Positions 7,748 to 18,604 of a stretch of DNA of 64,000 bases are shown piece by piece. Below the pieces are notes generated by a model, which saw only the letters and a program-made list of their open reading frames with translations, ran no database searches and had not been told where the DNA came from. The stretch lies in contig CAVQON010000015.1 of the NCBI GenBank assembly GCA_963714455.1, positions 186,001-250,000 of the forward strand, read 5' to 3'. Position 1 is the stretch's first letter, and each line of letters opens with the position of its first letter. A program made the position numbers and the translations under genes. This DNA is from CAVQGZ01 sp963714455. GTDB lineage: Bacteria; Actinomycetota; Actinomycetes; Jiangellales; Jiangellaceae.

Positions 7748-9544
7748 TCAGAACCAGGCGTCGGCCATGTCGAGCGTGGTGCGGTCCAGCGAGGCCAGCA
7801 GGTCGAGCTGGGGATGCACCCGCGGCAGCTCGTAGCGGTAGAAGTACCGGGCAGCCTGGCGCTTGCCGTCGTACAGGTCGCCGGGCTGATCGCCGGCCAC
7901 CAGCCGTTGCTCGAGCCACAGCCACGCGACCACGACGTGGCCGACGGCCTCGAGGTACACGCTGGCGTTGGCCAGGGTGACCGCCGGGTCACCGGCCCCC
8001 CAGAGCGTGGTCGTCACCTCCCCCACCCGGGCGAGCGCGTCGGCCAGCGCCTCGGCCATCTGCGCGCTCTCCCCACCACCGTCGCGAGCCCGGGCAATCG
8101 TGGCCCCGATGGTCTCGGCGAGCACACCCAGCCCGGCGCCGGACCCCATGACCACCTTGCGCCCCAGCAGGTCGAGCCCCTGGATGCCGTGCGTCCCCTC
8201 GTGGATCGGGTTCAGCCGGTTGTCGCGGTAGTGCTGCTCCACGTCGTAGTCGCGCGTGTAGCCGTACCCGCCGTGCACCTGGATCGCCAGGTCGTTGGCC
8301 ACCAGGCACCACTGCGACGGCCAGCTCTTCGCGATCGGGGTGAGCACGTCCAGCAGCAGGTGCGCCCGCGCCCTGGCGTCGGCGTCCGGCGCGGTCTTCT
8401 CCTCGTCGACCAGCCGCGCGCAGTAGAGCACCAGCGCCCACGCACCCTCGACGTACGCCTTCTGCGCAAGCAGCATCCGGCGTACGTCGGCGTGCTCGAT
8501 CAGCGCCACCGGGGGTGAGGTGGGCGACTTGTCACCCACCGGACGGCCCTGAGTGCGCTCGCGGGCGTAGCGCAGCGACTTGAGGTACCCGGTGCTGCCC
8601 AGTGCCGCGGCGCCGGCGCCCACCCCGATGCGCGCCTCGTTCATCATGTGGAACATGGCGGCCAGGCCGCGGTTCGCCTCACCGACGAGGTAGCCGACGG
8701 CCCCCGGGGCACCGCCGGGCGTGTGGATGCCTTCGCCGAAGCTGAGCACGGTGTTGACCGTGCCGCGATAGCCCATCTTGTGGTTGAGCCCGGCCAGCAC
8801 GACGTCGTTGCGCTCACCCAGCCTGCCATCGTCGTCCACCAGCCACTTGGGCACGACGAACAGCGAGATGCCCTTGACGCCGGGTGGGCCGCCCGGAATC
8901 TTCGCCAGCACGAGGTGCACGATGTTCTCGCTCAGGTCGTGGTCGCCCCCGGAGATCCACATCTTGGTGCCGACGAGCCGGTAGGTACCGTCGGGCTGGG
9001 GCTCGGCCCGCGTCAGGACGTCGGCCAGCGACGAGCCGGCCTGCGGCTCGGACAGGCACATGGTGCCGAAGAACCGGCCGTCGACCATCGGGCGGACCCA
9101 GCGGTCGATCTGCTCGGACGAGGCGTGGGCCAGCAGCAGGTTGGCGTTGGCCTGGGTGAGGAACGGGTAGCCGGACGTACCGACGTTGGCCGCCTGGAAC
9201 CACGAGGTACAGGCCGCGGTGACAACGTACGGAAACTGCAGCCCGCCGATGGCGGCATCCATGCTCGCGCCGAGCAGCCCGGTCGCCCAGAACGCGTCCA
9301 GAGCGGGCTTGACCTCGTCGACGAGATGGACGCGCTCGCCGTCGAACGTCGGCTCGTGGGCGTCAGCGGTCTTGTTGTGCGGGGCGAACTGCTCCGCGGC
9401 GACCTCTGCCGACAGATCCAGGGCCGCGTCGAACGTCTCCCGCGAGTGCTCGGCGTAGCGCTCGCGTGCCGTCAGGGACTGCACGTCGAGCCATTCGTAG
9501 AGAAGGAAGTCGATGTCGCGCCGTGACATCAGATCGCTGGTCAT
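7748..9544 (-). CDS. Acyl-CoA dehydrogenase, long form with C-terminal extension
   Basis: FAD-dependent acyl-CoA dehydrogenase of about 598 aa, longer than the 380-aa classic form because of a C-terminal domain as in FadE5/DmdC-type enzymes. Motifs: TMCLSEPQAGSSLADV (FAD and substrate contact), GTKMWISGGDHDL, NEARIGVGAGAAALG, then QVHGGYGYTRDYDVEQHYRD, NPIHEGTHGIQGLDLLGRK. The C-terminus has YLEAVGHVVVAWLWLEQ and YFYRYELP, the hallmark of the extension. ATG at 9544 is chosen because GGGAAG lies 10 nt upstream; the ATG three codons earlier sits only 1 nt from it. Starts only 18 nt from the divergent LapA-like gene. Physiological acyl chain unknown; the nearby mmsA and prpE hint at short or branched acyl-CoA metabolism. 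Confidence 0.88.
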   Translation of the reverse strand: MTSDLMSRRDIDFLLYEWLDVQSLTARERYAEHSRETFDAALDLSAEVAAEQFAPHNKTADAHEPTFDGERVHLVDEVKPALDAFWATGLLGASMDAAIGGLQFPYVVTAACTSWFQAANVGTSGYPFLTQANANLLLAHASSEQIDRWVRPMVDGRFFGTMCLSEPQAGSSLADVLTRAEPQPDGTYRLVGTKMWISGGDHDLSENIVHLVLAKIPGGPPGVKGISLFVVPKWLVDDDGRLGERNDVVLAGLNHKMGYRGTVNTVLSFGEGIHTPGGAPGAVGYLVGEANRGLAAMFHMMNEARIGVGAGAAALGSTGYLKSLRYARERTQGRPVGDKSPTSPPVALIEHADVRRMLLAQKAYVEGAWALVLYCARLVDEEKTAPDADARARAHLLLDVLTPIAKSWPSQWCLVANDLAIQVHGGYGYTRDYDVEQHYRDNRLNPIHEGTHGIQGLDLLGRKVVMGSGAGLGVLAETIGATIARARDGGGESAQMAEALADALARVGEVTTTLWGAGDPAVTLANASVYLEAVGHVVVAWLWLEQRLVAGDQPGDLYDGKRQAARYFYRYELPRVHPQLDLLASLDRTTLDMADAWF

Positions 9545-9562
9545 CCGTGGCATTCTTCCCGC

Positions 9563-9793
9563 ATGTCCAGCAAAGAACCTGCGAAGGGCGCCACAGCGGG
9601 ATTCGGCCCACGCCAGATCGTTGCCACCGTCCTCGCCGTGGTGGCTGTGGCGCTGATCGCGGTGAACTGGAACGAGGCTGAGGTCTCGCTGCTGTTCGCG
9701 ACCGTCACGATGCCCCTCACCATCCTGCTCGCGCTCGTCTTTCTCGGCGGCATGGCGACCGGCGCCCTGCTGGCCAACCGTCGCAAGAAGTAG
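9563..9793 (+). CDS. Small LapA-domain (DUF1049) membrane protein
   Basis: 76 aa with two hydrophobic segments, IVATVLAVVAVALIAVNW (about 19-36) and a second from about 42 to 68 (LFATVTMPLTILLALVFLGG), ending in the basic cytoplasmic tail NRRKK. The VNW-N----VSLLFATV--PL pattern is that of the LapA/DUF1049 family, small inner-membrane proteins of unclear role in actinobacteria. Its start codon is only 18 nt from that of the divergent acyl-CoA dehydrogenase, leaving almost no room for separate promoters, so leaderless transcription is possible. Confidence 0.8.
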   Translation: MSSKEPAKGATAGFGPRQIVATVLAVVAVALIAVNWNEAEVSLLFATVTMPLTILLALVFLGGMATGALLANRRKK

Positions 9794-9808
9794 CCCGCCG
9801 ACCCAACA

Positions 9809-11308
<1,500 letters not shown>

Positions 11309-11351
11309 GGGCATGCCTTTCGCCGGTGCCGAGGTGGTCGAGGTGCGGAAG

Positions 11352-12752
11352 TCACGAGTCGAAGCCGAGCCCGAGACGGTCCAGGGTCTTCAGCCACAGG
11401 TTGCGCCGCCCTTCGTTCGCGTCGGCGGCGGCGATCGAGTGGCGCGTGAGCTGGACGACGCCGGTGCGCACCGGCTCGGGCGGGAACGGCAGGGGCTTGC
11501 TGGTCACCATGCGCAGCGAGGTGCGCTCGGTCCGGTCACCGCCGAGCATGTCGAGCATCACGTTGGCGCCGAACCGCGTCGCCCCGACGCCGAGCCCGGT
11601 GTAGCCGACCACGTAGGCGACGCGACCGTCGTACGCCTGCCCCCAGAACGGCGAGAACCGGCTGCACGTGTCGATGACGCCACCCCAACGGTGGCTGAAA
11701 CCGACGTCGGCGAGCTGCGGAAACGTGTGGAAGAAGTTCTTGGCCAGCGTGATGTAGGTGGCCGCGCGGTGCTCCTTCTCCGCCGCCACTCGTCCACCGG
11801 CGTAGTAGACGGCGTCGTAGCCGCCCCACAGGATCCGGTTGTCGGCCGACAGCCGGTAGTAGTGGAACTGGTTGGCGGCGTCCGAGAGCCCTTGGCGGCC
11901 TTCCCAGCCGATGGACGCCTGCTGCGCGGGCGTGAGCGGCTCGGTCATCAGCACGTAGTCCCAGACCGGGACGATGAAGTGCTTGACTCGGCGAAGCAGC
12001 GACGGGAAGGCGTTGGTGGCCAGCGCCACCCGCCCGGCGCGGACGGAGCCGAACTCCGCACGCACCCGCATCGCCGCGCCGTCCTTCTCCAGACGCACGG
12101 CCGGGGTGTCTTCGTAGATCGACACCCCGAGGTTGCGCGCAGCCTCGGCGAGTCCCCAGGCCAGCTTGGCCGGGTTCACCAGGGCCGTCCCCGTCTTGTT
12201 CCAGAGCCCGCCGAGGTAGGTCGGCGAGTGCACCTGTGCCTGGAGCGCATCCGCGTCCAGCCACTGCGCGTCGTGGCCGACCCGGCGCAGCGGTTCGAGC
12301 TCCGCCTCGTCATCGAGGTGCCACGGCTGCGTGGCCACGTTGATCTCGCCGGTGCGTTCGTACTCCGCGTCGATGCCGTAGCGGTGAAGCGTCGCCTCGA
12401 TCTCGTCGAGGTTGGCCAGACCTTGACGCTCCAGCTCGTCGATCTCGTCGGGCCAGCGCGAGAGCCCGTTTGCCAGCCCATGGGTGAGGCTGGACGAGCA
12501 GAACCCGCCGTTGCGTCCGGACGCGGCCGACCCGATGCGGTGCGCCTCCAGCAGCACGACGCTGCGCGACGGGTCACGTTCCTTGGCCATGAGCGCGGTC
12601 CAGAGCCCCGTGTACCCGCCGCCGACGACCACGAGGTCGGCCTCGACGGTGCCGGCCAGGGTCGGACCGGCCTCGGGTGCCGTCGTGTCGAGCCAGAAGG
12701 GGACGGGCTCGGCGTCGGCGAGCGAACGCAGGTGAGCGTCGGTGACGGGCAC
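11352..12752 (-). CDS. FAD-dependent oxidoreductase, PuuB/DadA-like
   Basis: 466-aa flavoprotein of the DAO family. The dinucleotide loop is VVVGGGYTGLWTALMAKE (about residues 40-57), followed by HRIGSAASGRNGGFCSSSL, the FAD signature of gamma-glutamylputrescine and amino-acid oxidases. The C-terminus contains WGGVIDTCSRFSPFWGQ and GYTGLGVGATRFGANVMLDM, the second FAD contact. It is the last gene of the potDABC/patD run, starting one base after the potC stop, so a role on a polyamine-derived amine is likely. No PuuA (gamma-glutamylputrescine synthetase) is in the window, so the exact substrate is open. A distant paralogue lies at 21123-22505. Confidence 0.82.
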   Translation of the reverse strand: MPVTDAHLRSLADAEPVPFWLDTTAPEAGPTLAGTVEADLVVVGGGYTGLWTALMAKERDPSRSVVLLEAHRIGSAASGRNGGFCSSSLTHGLANGLSRWPDEIDELERQGLANLDEIEATLHRYGIDAEYERTGEINVATQPWHLDDEAELEPLRRVGHDAQWLDADALQAQVHSPTYLGGLWNKTGTALVNPAKLAWGLAEAARNLGVSIYEDTPAVRLEKDGAAMRVRAEFGSVRAGRVALATNAFPSLLRRVKHFIVPVWDYVLMTEPLTPAQQASIGWEGRQGLSDAANQFHYYRLSADNRILWGGYDAVYYAGGRVAAEKEHRAATYITLAKNFFHTFPQLADVGFSHRWGGVIDTCSRFSPFWGQAYDGRVAYVVGYTGLGVGATRFGANVMLDMLGGDRTERTSLRMVTSKPLPFPPEPVRTGVVQLTRHSIAAADANEGRRNLWLKTLDRLGLGFDS

Positions 12753-12753
12753 G

Positions 12754-13608
12754 CTATCGACGCGCCTTGCGACGCCGGGCGAGCTCGGAGCCGAGGACGA
12801 CCAGCAGGGCCAGGATGAACATCAGCGCCCCGATGACGTTCACCTGGGGTGGCACCCCGCGCTGGGCAGCCCCCCACACGAACATCGGGAACGTCACCTC
12901 ACCACCGGCGTTGAAGTTCGTGATGATGAAGTCGTCGAACGACAGGGCGAAGGCCAGCAGCCCGGCGGCCGCGATGCCGGGCAGCACGAGCGGGAACGTG
13001 ATGCGCCAGAACGTGGTGCGCTCGTTCGCGTACAGGTCCATCGCCGCCTGCTCGAGCCGGGGGTCGAGGCCGGCGAGGCGGGCCTTGACCGTCACCACGA
13101 CGTAGCTGATCAAGAACATGATGTGCGCGATGAGGATGGTGCGGAACCCGAGCGGGATCGCCGTGTTGACGAACAGCGCGAGCAGGGACGAGCCCATGAC
13201 GACCTCGGGGGTGGCCATCGGGAAGAACACCAGCAGGTTGGTGGACGAGCGGCCCCGAAACCGGTGCCGCGACAGCGCGAACGCGACCAGCGTGCCGAGA
13301 ACGAGGGCAGCCAGCGTCGACAGCAGCCCGATCTGCAGGCTCAGCGCCAGCGACTCGCACATGCCGGCGACCGCGCAGGGGTCGGTCCACGCGTCGGTGG
13401 AGAACTGGTTCCAGGAGAAGTTGAACCGTCCCACCGGGTCGTTGAACGACATCACGGTGACGACGACGTTGGGCAGCAGCAGGTAGGCGATCGCGCCGAT
13501 GCCGGCGATCGTGATGATGTTGTCGCGCACCCAACGCAGCGGGCCGCGGCGGCGGATGCGCGGGGCCGGCTCGCTCGCGGCGCGGGGCAGGGACGTGGAG
13601 GTCGCCAT
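12754..13608 (-). CDS. potC: Polyamine ABC transporter permease PotC
   Basis: 284-aa inner-membrane permease of the spermidine/putrescine ABC transporter. After a basic cytoplasmic N-terminus come about six hydrophobic segments. The coupling loop with the EAA-type motif is LEQAAMDLYANERTTFWRITFPLVLPGI (centre near residue 195; key A-D-L---...F--I--P). FDDFIITNF is characteristic of PotC. Its ATG overlaps the potB stop by one base. Partner of PotB, PotA and PotD. Confidence 0.92.
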   Translation of the reverse strand: MATSTSLPRAASEPAPRIRRRGPLRWVRDNIITIAGIGAIAYLLLPNVVVTVMSFNDPVGRFNFSWNQFSTDAWTDPCAVAGMCESLALSLQIGLLSTLAALVLGTLVAFALSRHRFRGRSSTNLLVFFPMATPEVVMGSSLLALFVNTAIPLGFRTILIAHIMFLISYVVVTVKARLAGLDPRLEQAAMDLYANERTTFWRITFPLVLPGIAAAGLLAFALSFDDFIITNFNAGGEVTFPMFVWGAAQRGVPPQVNVIGALMFILALLVVLGSELARRRKARR

Positions 13609-14543
13609 CAGAGCAGCTCCTCCGTCCCGGCGCGGCGGACGTACACCGCGACCATCGCCACGATGACCACCATGAGGGTCACCGACAACGCGGCGGCCCG
13701 TGGGTAGTCGAGCACGCGTAAGAACAGCGCGTCGATGACGTTGCCGATCATGGACGTGGCCGGCAGGCTGCCCAGCAGCGAGGCGTTGATGTAGTCACCG
13801 GCGGCCGGGATGAAGGTCAGAAGGGTCCCGGCGACGACCCCGGGCAGCGACAGCGGGAACGTGACCTTGCGGAAGGCCGTGAACGGCGACGCGTACAGGT
13901 CGCCGGCCGCCTCGACGAGCCGCGGGTCCATCCGTTCGAGGCTGGCGTAGAGCGGCAGGGTCATGAAGGGCAAGAAGTTGTAGGTCAGCCCGGTGATGAC
14001 CGCCAGCGGCGTCGCCAGTACCCGGTCGTCGGCGGTGAGCCCGATGAACGACAGCACGTCGAGGATGCCCAGGCGCTCCATCGTCTGCACGATGACGCCG
14101 TTGTCGGCGAGGATCGTCTTCCAGGCCAGCGTCCGCAGCAGGAACGAGGTGTAGAACGGCGCGATCACCAGCACCAGCATGAGGTTGCGGTACTTGCCGG
14201 CCTTGAACGCGATCGTGTAGGCGAGCGGGTAGGCGATCGCGAGCGCGGCGATGGTCGCGACGGACGCGTAGACCAGGGAGCGCACGAACTGCGGGTAGAA
14301 CTCGCTCCAGGCGCTGGTGTAGTTGCCGAACGAGAACGTCTGCTGGAAGCCCGTCGCGAGCGAGCCCGTCTGCAGCGACGTCGACACCAGCGTGATCGTC
14401 GGCAGGATGAAGAAGAACGCCAGCCAGATCAGTCCCGGCGCCAGCAGCAGGTACGGCACCCACCGTCCCTTCGGACGGGCGGGCGCGGGCGCGGCCGGTG
14501 GCCCACCCGTCCCGGGGGTGGGGACGTGGGCGAGGACGGTCAC
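13608..14543 (-). CDS. potB: Polyamine ABC transporter permease PotB
   Basis: 311-aa permease with a Pro/Ala-rich cytoplasmic N-terminus and six predicted membrane segments. Typical landmarks are LRTLAWKTILADNGVI, TYNFLPFMTLPLYASLE, and the EAA loop VEAAGDLYASPFTAFRKVTF, which contacts the ATPase. GTG at 14543 forms a GTGA overlap with the potA stop, indicating translational coupling. Works with PotC as the membrane pore. Confidence 0.92.
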   Translation of the reverse strand: MTVLAHVPTPGTGGPPAAPAPARPKGRWVPYLLLAPGLIWLAFFFILPTITLVSTSLQTGSLATGFQQTFSFGNYTSAWSEFYPQFVRSLVYASVATIAALAIAYPLAYTIAFKAGKYRNLMLVLVIAPFYTSFLLRTLAWKTILADNGVIVQTMERLGILDVLSFIGLTADDRVLATPLAVITGLTYNFLPFMTLPLYASLERMDPRLVEAAGDLYASPFTAFRKVTFPLSLPGVVAGTLLTFIPAAGDYINASLLGSLPATSMIGNVIDALFLRVLDYPRAAALSVTLMVVIVAMVAVYVRRAGTEELL

Positions 14544-15703
14544 CGGGTGGCCTGGCCCGCGACGCGGCGCAGCCGGGCGTCGGGGTCGACGCCGGCGTCG
14601 ACGGGCTCGGCCGGGTCGAGGGCGAACGTGTGCTCCGGTGCCCAGTGCACGGCCACCCGGGCTGCCGGCACCAGCCGGGTGTCGCGCCGCAGGTTCTGGG
14701 CGAAGACGCCGAAGCCCCCGCCCCAGGGCAGGGTGACGGTGTACTCGGTGGAGACGCCCATGAAGCTCGCGTCCTCGATCACGCCGACCATGCGGTTGTG
14801 GCCCGCCGGGATCTGCCCCTCGTCCTCGACGGGCAGGATCGACACCTTCTCCGGGCGCACCCCGACGTGCACCGACGAGGCGTCGGTGTGCACGCGGGAG
14901 CGTGGGATGGCCAGGCGCTGCCCGGCGACGTCCACGACCACGTCGTCGCCGGCGCGGTCGACGACGTCGCCGTCCACCATGTTCGACTGGCCGAGAAAGT
15001 TCGCCACGAAGGCGGTCATCGGGTTCTCGTACAGGTCGACCGGCGAGCCGAGCTGCTCGATCCTGCCCTCGTTCATCACGGCCACGGTGTCGGCCATCGT
15101 CATGGCCTCTTCTTGGTCGTGAGTCACGTGCACGAAGGTGATGCCGACCTCGGTCTGGATGCGCTTGAGCTCGAGCTGCATCTGCCGGCGCAGCTTGAGG
15201 TCGAGCGCGCCGAGCGGCTCGTCGAGCAGCAGCAGGTTCGGGTGGTTGATCAGCGCGCGCGCGACCGCCACCCGCTGCTGCTGGCCGCCGGAGAGCTGGT
15301 GGGGCTTGCGCTTCTCGAAGCCGGTCAGCTCGACCAGCTCGAGCATCTGCGCCACCTGCGCGCCCACGTCCTTGATGCCCCGCCGCCGCAGGCCGAAAGC
15401 GACGTTCTCGAAGATGTCGAGGTGCGGGAACAACGCGTAGCTCTGGAACACGGTGTTCACTGGGCGCTTGTACGGCTTCATCCCTGTGATGTCGGTGTCA
15501 CCGAGGTGGATCGCGCCCTGGGTCGGCTGCTCGAGGCCGGCCACCATGCGCAGGGTCGTGGTCTTTCCACACCCGGACGGGCCGAGCAGGGCGAAGAACG
15601 AGCCCTGCGGGATCGTCAGCGACAGGTCGTCCACCGCGGCGGCGTCGCCGAACGTCTTGGTAAGCCTGACCAGGCGCAGATCTCCTGAGTCGGTGTCGGC
15701 CAC
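14540..15703 (-). CDS. potA: Polyamine ABC transporter ATPase PotA
   Basis: Energises putrescine/spermidine import. Walker A GPSGCGKTTTLRMVAG, Q-loop in VFQSYALFPHL, signature LSGGQQQRVAVARALI, Walker B LLLLDEPLGALDLKLR, switch His in VTHDQEEAMTMAD. A C-terminal TOBE domain (VGVRPEKVSIL) follows, giving 387 aa. GTG at 15703 is preferred because GGAAGGG lies 8 nt upstream; another GTG at 15709 is only 2 nt from it. Starts 29 nt after patD and overlaps potB by 4 nt. Confidence 0.93.
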   Translation of the reverse strand: MADTDSGDLRLVRLTKTFGDAAAVDDLSLTIPQGSFFALLGPSGCGKTTTLRMVAGLEQPTQGAIHLGDTDITGMKPYKRPVNTVFQSYALFPHLDIFENVAFGLRRRGIKDVGAQVAQMLELVELTGFEKRKPHQLSGGQQQRVAVARALINHPNLLLLDEPLGALDLKLRRQMQLELKRIQTEVGITFVHVTHDQEEAMTMADTVAVMNEGRIEQLGSPVDLYENPMTAFVANFLGQSNMVDGDVVDRAGDDVVVDVAGQRLAIPRSRVHTDASSVHVGVRPEKVSILPVEDEGQIPAGHNRMVGVIEDASFMGVSTEYTVTLPWGGGFGVFAQNLRRDTRLVPAARVAVHWAPEHTFALDPAEPVDAGVDPDARLRRVAGQATR

Positions 15704-15732
15704 AGCCACGTCCCTTCCGGCGACCAGCGCCG

Positions 15733-17220
15733 TCAGCTGAAGATCGTCCGGTGCCAGTCCTTGCGCGCCGCCCCGGTCACGTCGTACATCACATGCTTGA
15801 TGTTGGTGTACTCCTCGAAGGAGTACATGCTCATGTCTTTGCCGAAACCCGACTTCTTGTACCCGCCGTGCGGCATCTCGCTGATGATCGGGATGTGGTC
15901 GTTGACCCAGACCGCACCGGCCGCGATGCCACGGGTGAATCGAAGCGCCCGATGCACGTCGCGGGTCCACACCGAGGCAGCCAGGCCGTAGCGGGTGTCG
16001 TTCGCGGCGGCCAGGGCTTCGTCGTCGTCGGCGACGGGCAGCACCACGAGGACGGGGCCGAAGATCTCCTCGCAGACAACCTCGCTGTCGGGGGCGGCGT
16101 CGACGATCAAGGTGGGCTCGTAGTAGGCGCCGGCGGCGAGCTCGCCGCCGGGAGCTTGTCCCCCGCGGACGACCGTGGCGTAGCGGCGCGAGCGCTCGAC
16201 GAAGCCGGCGACCCGGTCACGCTGCGCGAACGACACCAACGGGCCCTGGTCGGTCGCCTCGTCCTGTGTCGGGCCGAGACGCACCCCGGCCATGAGGTCG
16301 GCGACACCGGCGACGAAGTCGGCGTAGCGCGAGGCATGGACGTAGGCCCTGGTGGCAGCCGTGCAGTCCTGGCCGGTGTTGATGAGCGAACCGGCCACCG
16401 CCCCATGGACGGCGGCTTCGAGGTCGGCGTCCTCCAGCACCACGAACGGCGCCTTGCCCCCCAGCTCGAGGTGGACGCGCGCAGCCCGCTCGGCGGCGAG
16501 CGTCATCACCCGGGTCCCGACCGGTGTGGAGCCGGTGAACGAGACCATGTCCACGTCCGGGTGACTCACGAGAGCCTCGCCTGCGACGGCCCCTCGGCCG
16601 GTCACGACGTTGACGACACCGGGTGGGATGCCCGCGTCCAGGGCTGCCTGCGCGAACATCACGGAGGTGACCGGTGTGATCTCGGCGGGCTTGAGGACGA
16701 TCGTGTTGCCGGCCGCCACTGCGGGCAGCACCTTCCAGGCGGCCATCTGAAGCGGGTAGTTCCACGGGGCGACCGAGCCCACGACACCGATCGGCTCACG
16801 CCGGACCATGGAGGTGTGGTCAGCGGAGTACTCCGCGGCGGCCTTGCCCTCCAGGTTGCGGGCGGCCCCGGCGAAGAACGCCGTGTTGTCGATGGTTCCG
16901 GGCACGTCGAACTCGGTGGACAGACGGATCGGCTTGCCGGCCTGGCGGGTCTCGGCGAGAGCCAGGTCGTCGGCGCGCTCGGCCAGGATGGATGCCCAGC
17001 GGTGCATGAGGGTGCTGCGCTCGGCCGGGGTGGTGACGCTCCAGTGTGTGAACGCCCGCCGTGCTGCCCCGACTGCCTCGTCGACCAGGTCGGCCCCGGC
17101 GTGGTCGACCTCGGCGATCACCTCACCGGTGGACGGGTCGGTCAGGGGCGATGCGTCGCCCTCGGCTCGGCGACGACGCCCGTCGACCAGCTGCATGCCA
17201 CCGCTGAAGGCGCCGCTCAT
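15733..17220 (-). CDS. patD: Gamma-aminobutyraldehyde dehydrogenase, PatD-like
   Basis: Aldehyde dehydrogenase (495 aa) expected to oxidise 4-aminobutanal, from putrescine, to GABA. Motifs: APWNYPLQMAAWKVLPAVAA, FTGSTPVGTRV, base Glu in ELGGKAPFVVLEDAD, nucleophile in GQDCTAATR, EEIFGPVLVV. The C-terminal stretch VNDHIPIISEMPHGGYKKSG and the following FGKDMSMYSFEEYT are diagnostic of the PatD/aminobutyraldehyde group, separating it from GabD. ATG at 17220 overlaps the potD stop by 4 nt (ATGA). Being sandwiched between potD and potA strongly supports polyamine breakdown. Confidence 0.87.
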   Translation of the reverse strand: MSGAFSGGMQLVDGRRRRAEGDASPLTDPSTGEVIAEVDHAGADLVDEAVGAARRAFTHWSVTTPAERSTLMHRWASILAERADDLALAETRQAGKPIRLSTEFDVPGTIDNTAFFAGAARNLEGKAAAEYSADHTSMVRREPIGVVGSVAPWNYPLQMAAWKVLPAVAAGNTIVLKPAEITPVTSVMFAQAALDAGIPPGVVNVVTGRGAVAGEALVSHPDVDMVSFTGSTPVGTRVMTLAAERAARVHLELGGKAPFVVLEDADLEAAVHGAVAGSLINTGQDCTAATRAYVHASRYADFVAGVADLMAGVRLGPTQDEATDQGPLVSFAQRDRVAGFVERSRRYATVVRGGQAPGGELAAGAYYEPTLIVDAAPDSEVVCEEIFGPVLVVLPVADDDEALAAANDTRYGLAASVWTRDVHRALRFTRGIAAGAVWVNDHIPIISEMPHGGYKKSGFGKDMSMYSFEEYTNIKHVMYDVTGAARKDWHRTIFS

Positions 17221-18410
17221 ACGACGACGGCGTTCCAGTCGCGCTCGTAGCGCTCGGCCTCCTCGTCGGTGAGCTCACGACTGACCGACACGTTGGCAAG
17301 GTCGCCCTCGCTGGGGAAGACCAGCGGCGAGTTGGCCGTGGCCAGGGAGAACTCGTCCCCGTAGCCGAGCAGCACCTCTTTGGCCGCCGGCACCGGTGAC
17401 ACGTAGCCGACCCAGTTGACCAGGTCAGCAGCGATCTCCGGCTGGTAGTACCAGTCCATGAGCCTCTCGGCGTTGGTCTTGTGGCTGGCCCCGACCGGCA
17501 CGACCATGTTGTCCGACCAGAGCTCGCCCCCCTCCTCGGGGATCACGAACTCCAGGTCGGGGTTGTCGAACTGCAGCTGGGCGATGTCGCCGGACCACGC
17601 CAGCGCGGCGACGACGTTGCCCTGGGCGAGGTCGTCGGCGTAGTCGTTGCCGGTGAACCGCCTGATGTGCCCGCTCGCCACCGCCTGCTCGACCTTGGCG
17701 ATGGCGGCGTCCACGTCGGCGTCGGTGAACCCGAGCAAACCGTTGCCCTCTGCCCCGGCGAGGATCGCCAGCGACTCCCGCATACCGGAGAAGAGCGTGA
17801 CCTTGCCGGCCAGCGCGGGGTCGGTGAGCAGCTGGTCCAACGAGGTGATGCCCCCCGGCAGCGCTGCCTTGTTGTACGCGATGCCGGTGATGCCGGACTG
17901 CCACGGCACCGAGTAGAGCCGCCCAGGGTCGAAGCCAGGGTCTTGCAGCTCCGGGCCGAGGTTGGCGGCGACGGTGGTCAGGTTCTCCTGGTTCAGCTCC
18001 TGCAGCCAGCCCAGGTTGATCAGGCGCGCGACGAGCCAGTCGGTCACCACGAACACGTCGGCGCCGATCGCCTGACCCGCGCTGAGCTGGGGAGAGATCT
18101 TGGCGAAGTACTCGTTGTTGTCGTTGACCGCCTCGACGTACTCGACGCTGATGCCGGTGCTGTCCTCGAACGCCGCCAGCGTGGGACGGACGTTCGGGTC
18201 TTCTTCGTCGACGTCGATGTACAGCGGCCAGTTGTCGAACCGGACGAGCTTGGCGGTCTCGGAGAGGTCGTCGGTGGTCCCCCCGGCCTCGGTGTCGACG
18301 GGGTCGGTGCCGCACGCGGCGAGCGCCGGTGCCCCGACGACTGCGACGCCGGCAAGCCCGGCGTTGCGCATCAGGCGGCGACGGCTGATCCGTTGGCTGA
18401 CAATTGACAC
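17217..18410 (-). CDS. potD: Polyamine ABC transporter substrate-binding lipoprotein
   Basis: Extracytoplasmic binding protein for putrescine/spermidine, 397 aa. The N-terminus has a twin-arginine-like SRRRLMRN, a hydrophobic stretch and a lipobox LAAC, so it is a lipoprotein probably exported by Tat. The mature domain shows VRFDNWPLYID, TDWLVARLINLGWLQ, YSVPWQSGITGIAYNK and NAERLMDWYYQPEIAADLVNWVGY, all PotD/PotF features. GTG at 18410 has GGAGG four nt upstream. First gene of the operon potD-patD-potA-potB-potC-FAD oxidoreductase (probably also mmsA). Confidence 0.92.
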   Translation of the reverse strand: MSIVSQRISRRRLMRNAGLAGVAVVGAPALAACGTDPVDTEAGGTTDDLSETAKLVRFDNWPLYIDVDEEDPNVRPTLAAFEDSTGISVEYVEAVNDNNEYFAKISPQLSAGQAIGADVFVVTDWLVARLINLGWLQELNQENLTTVAANLGPELQDPGFDPGRLYSVPWQSGITGIAYNKAALPGGITSLDQLLTDPALAGKVTLFSGMRESLAILAGAEGNGLLGFTDADVDAAIAKVEQAVASGHIRRFTGNDYADDLAQGNVVAALAWSGDIAQLQFDNPDLEFVIPEEGGELWSDNMVVPVGASHKTNAERLMDWYYQPEIAADLVNWVGYVSPVPAAKEVLLGYGDEFSLATANSPLVFPSEGDLANVSVSRELTDEEAERYERDWNAVVV

Positions 18411-18446
18411 AAGACCTCCACAAGAGGGCGTCGATCGGTTCGGAGG

Positions 18447-18495
18447 ACTGTACGCACGGGCCTGCCGGCGAACCAAACCCGCACCCAGGGTTTGG
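18447..18495 (-). promoter_or_regulatory. potD promoter with overlapping inverted-repeat operator
   Basis: On the minus strand TTGGTT (18476-18471) and TACAGT (18452-18447), spaced 18 nt, form a plausible -35/-10 pair for potD. A perfect 8-bp inverted repeat, CCAAACCC (18473-18480), 7 nt, GGGTTTGG (18488-18495), overlaps the -35 box. The 194-nt gap divides potD from the divergent Lrp/AsnC-type gene, so the repeat is a natural candidate for that regulator's operator. Assignment of the regulator is inference. Confidence 0.5.
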
Positions 18496-18604
18496 GCCAG
18501 ACTGTTGGTGAATCGTGACGAAATCAGTGTCGTGGCTGTTCTCACGCTGCGGATATCGCGGGAACGCCTTGCTTGGCGCTCGGTCCTGCCGCAGACTTCC
18601 TGTC

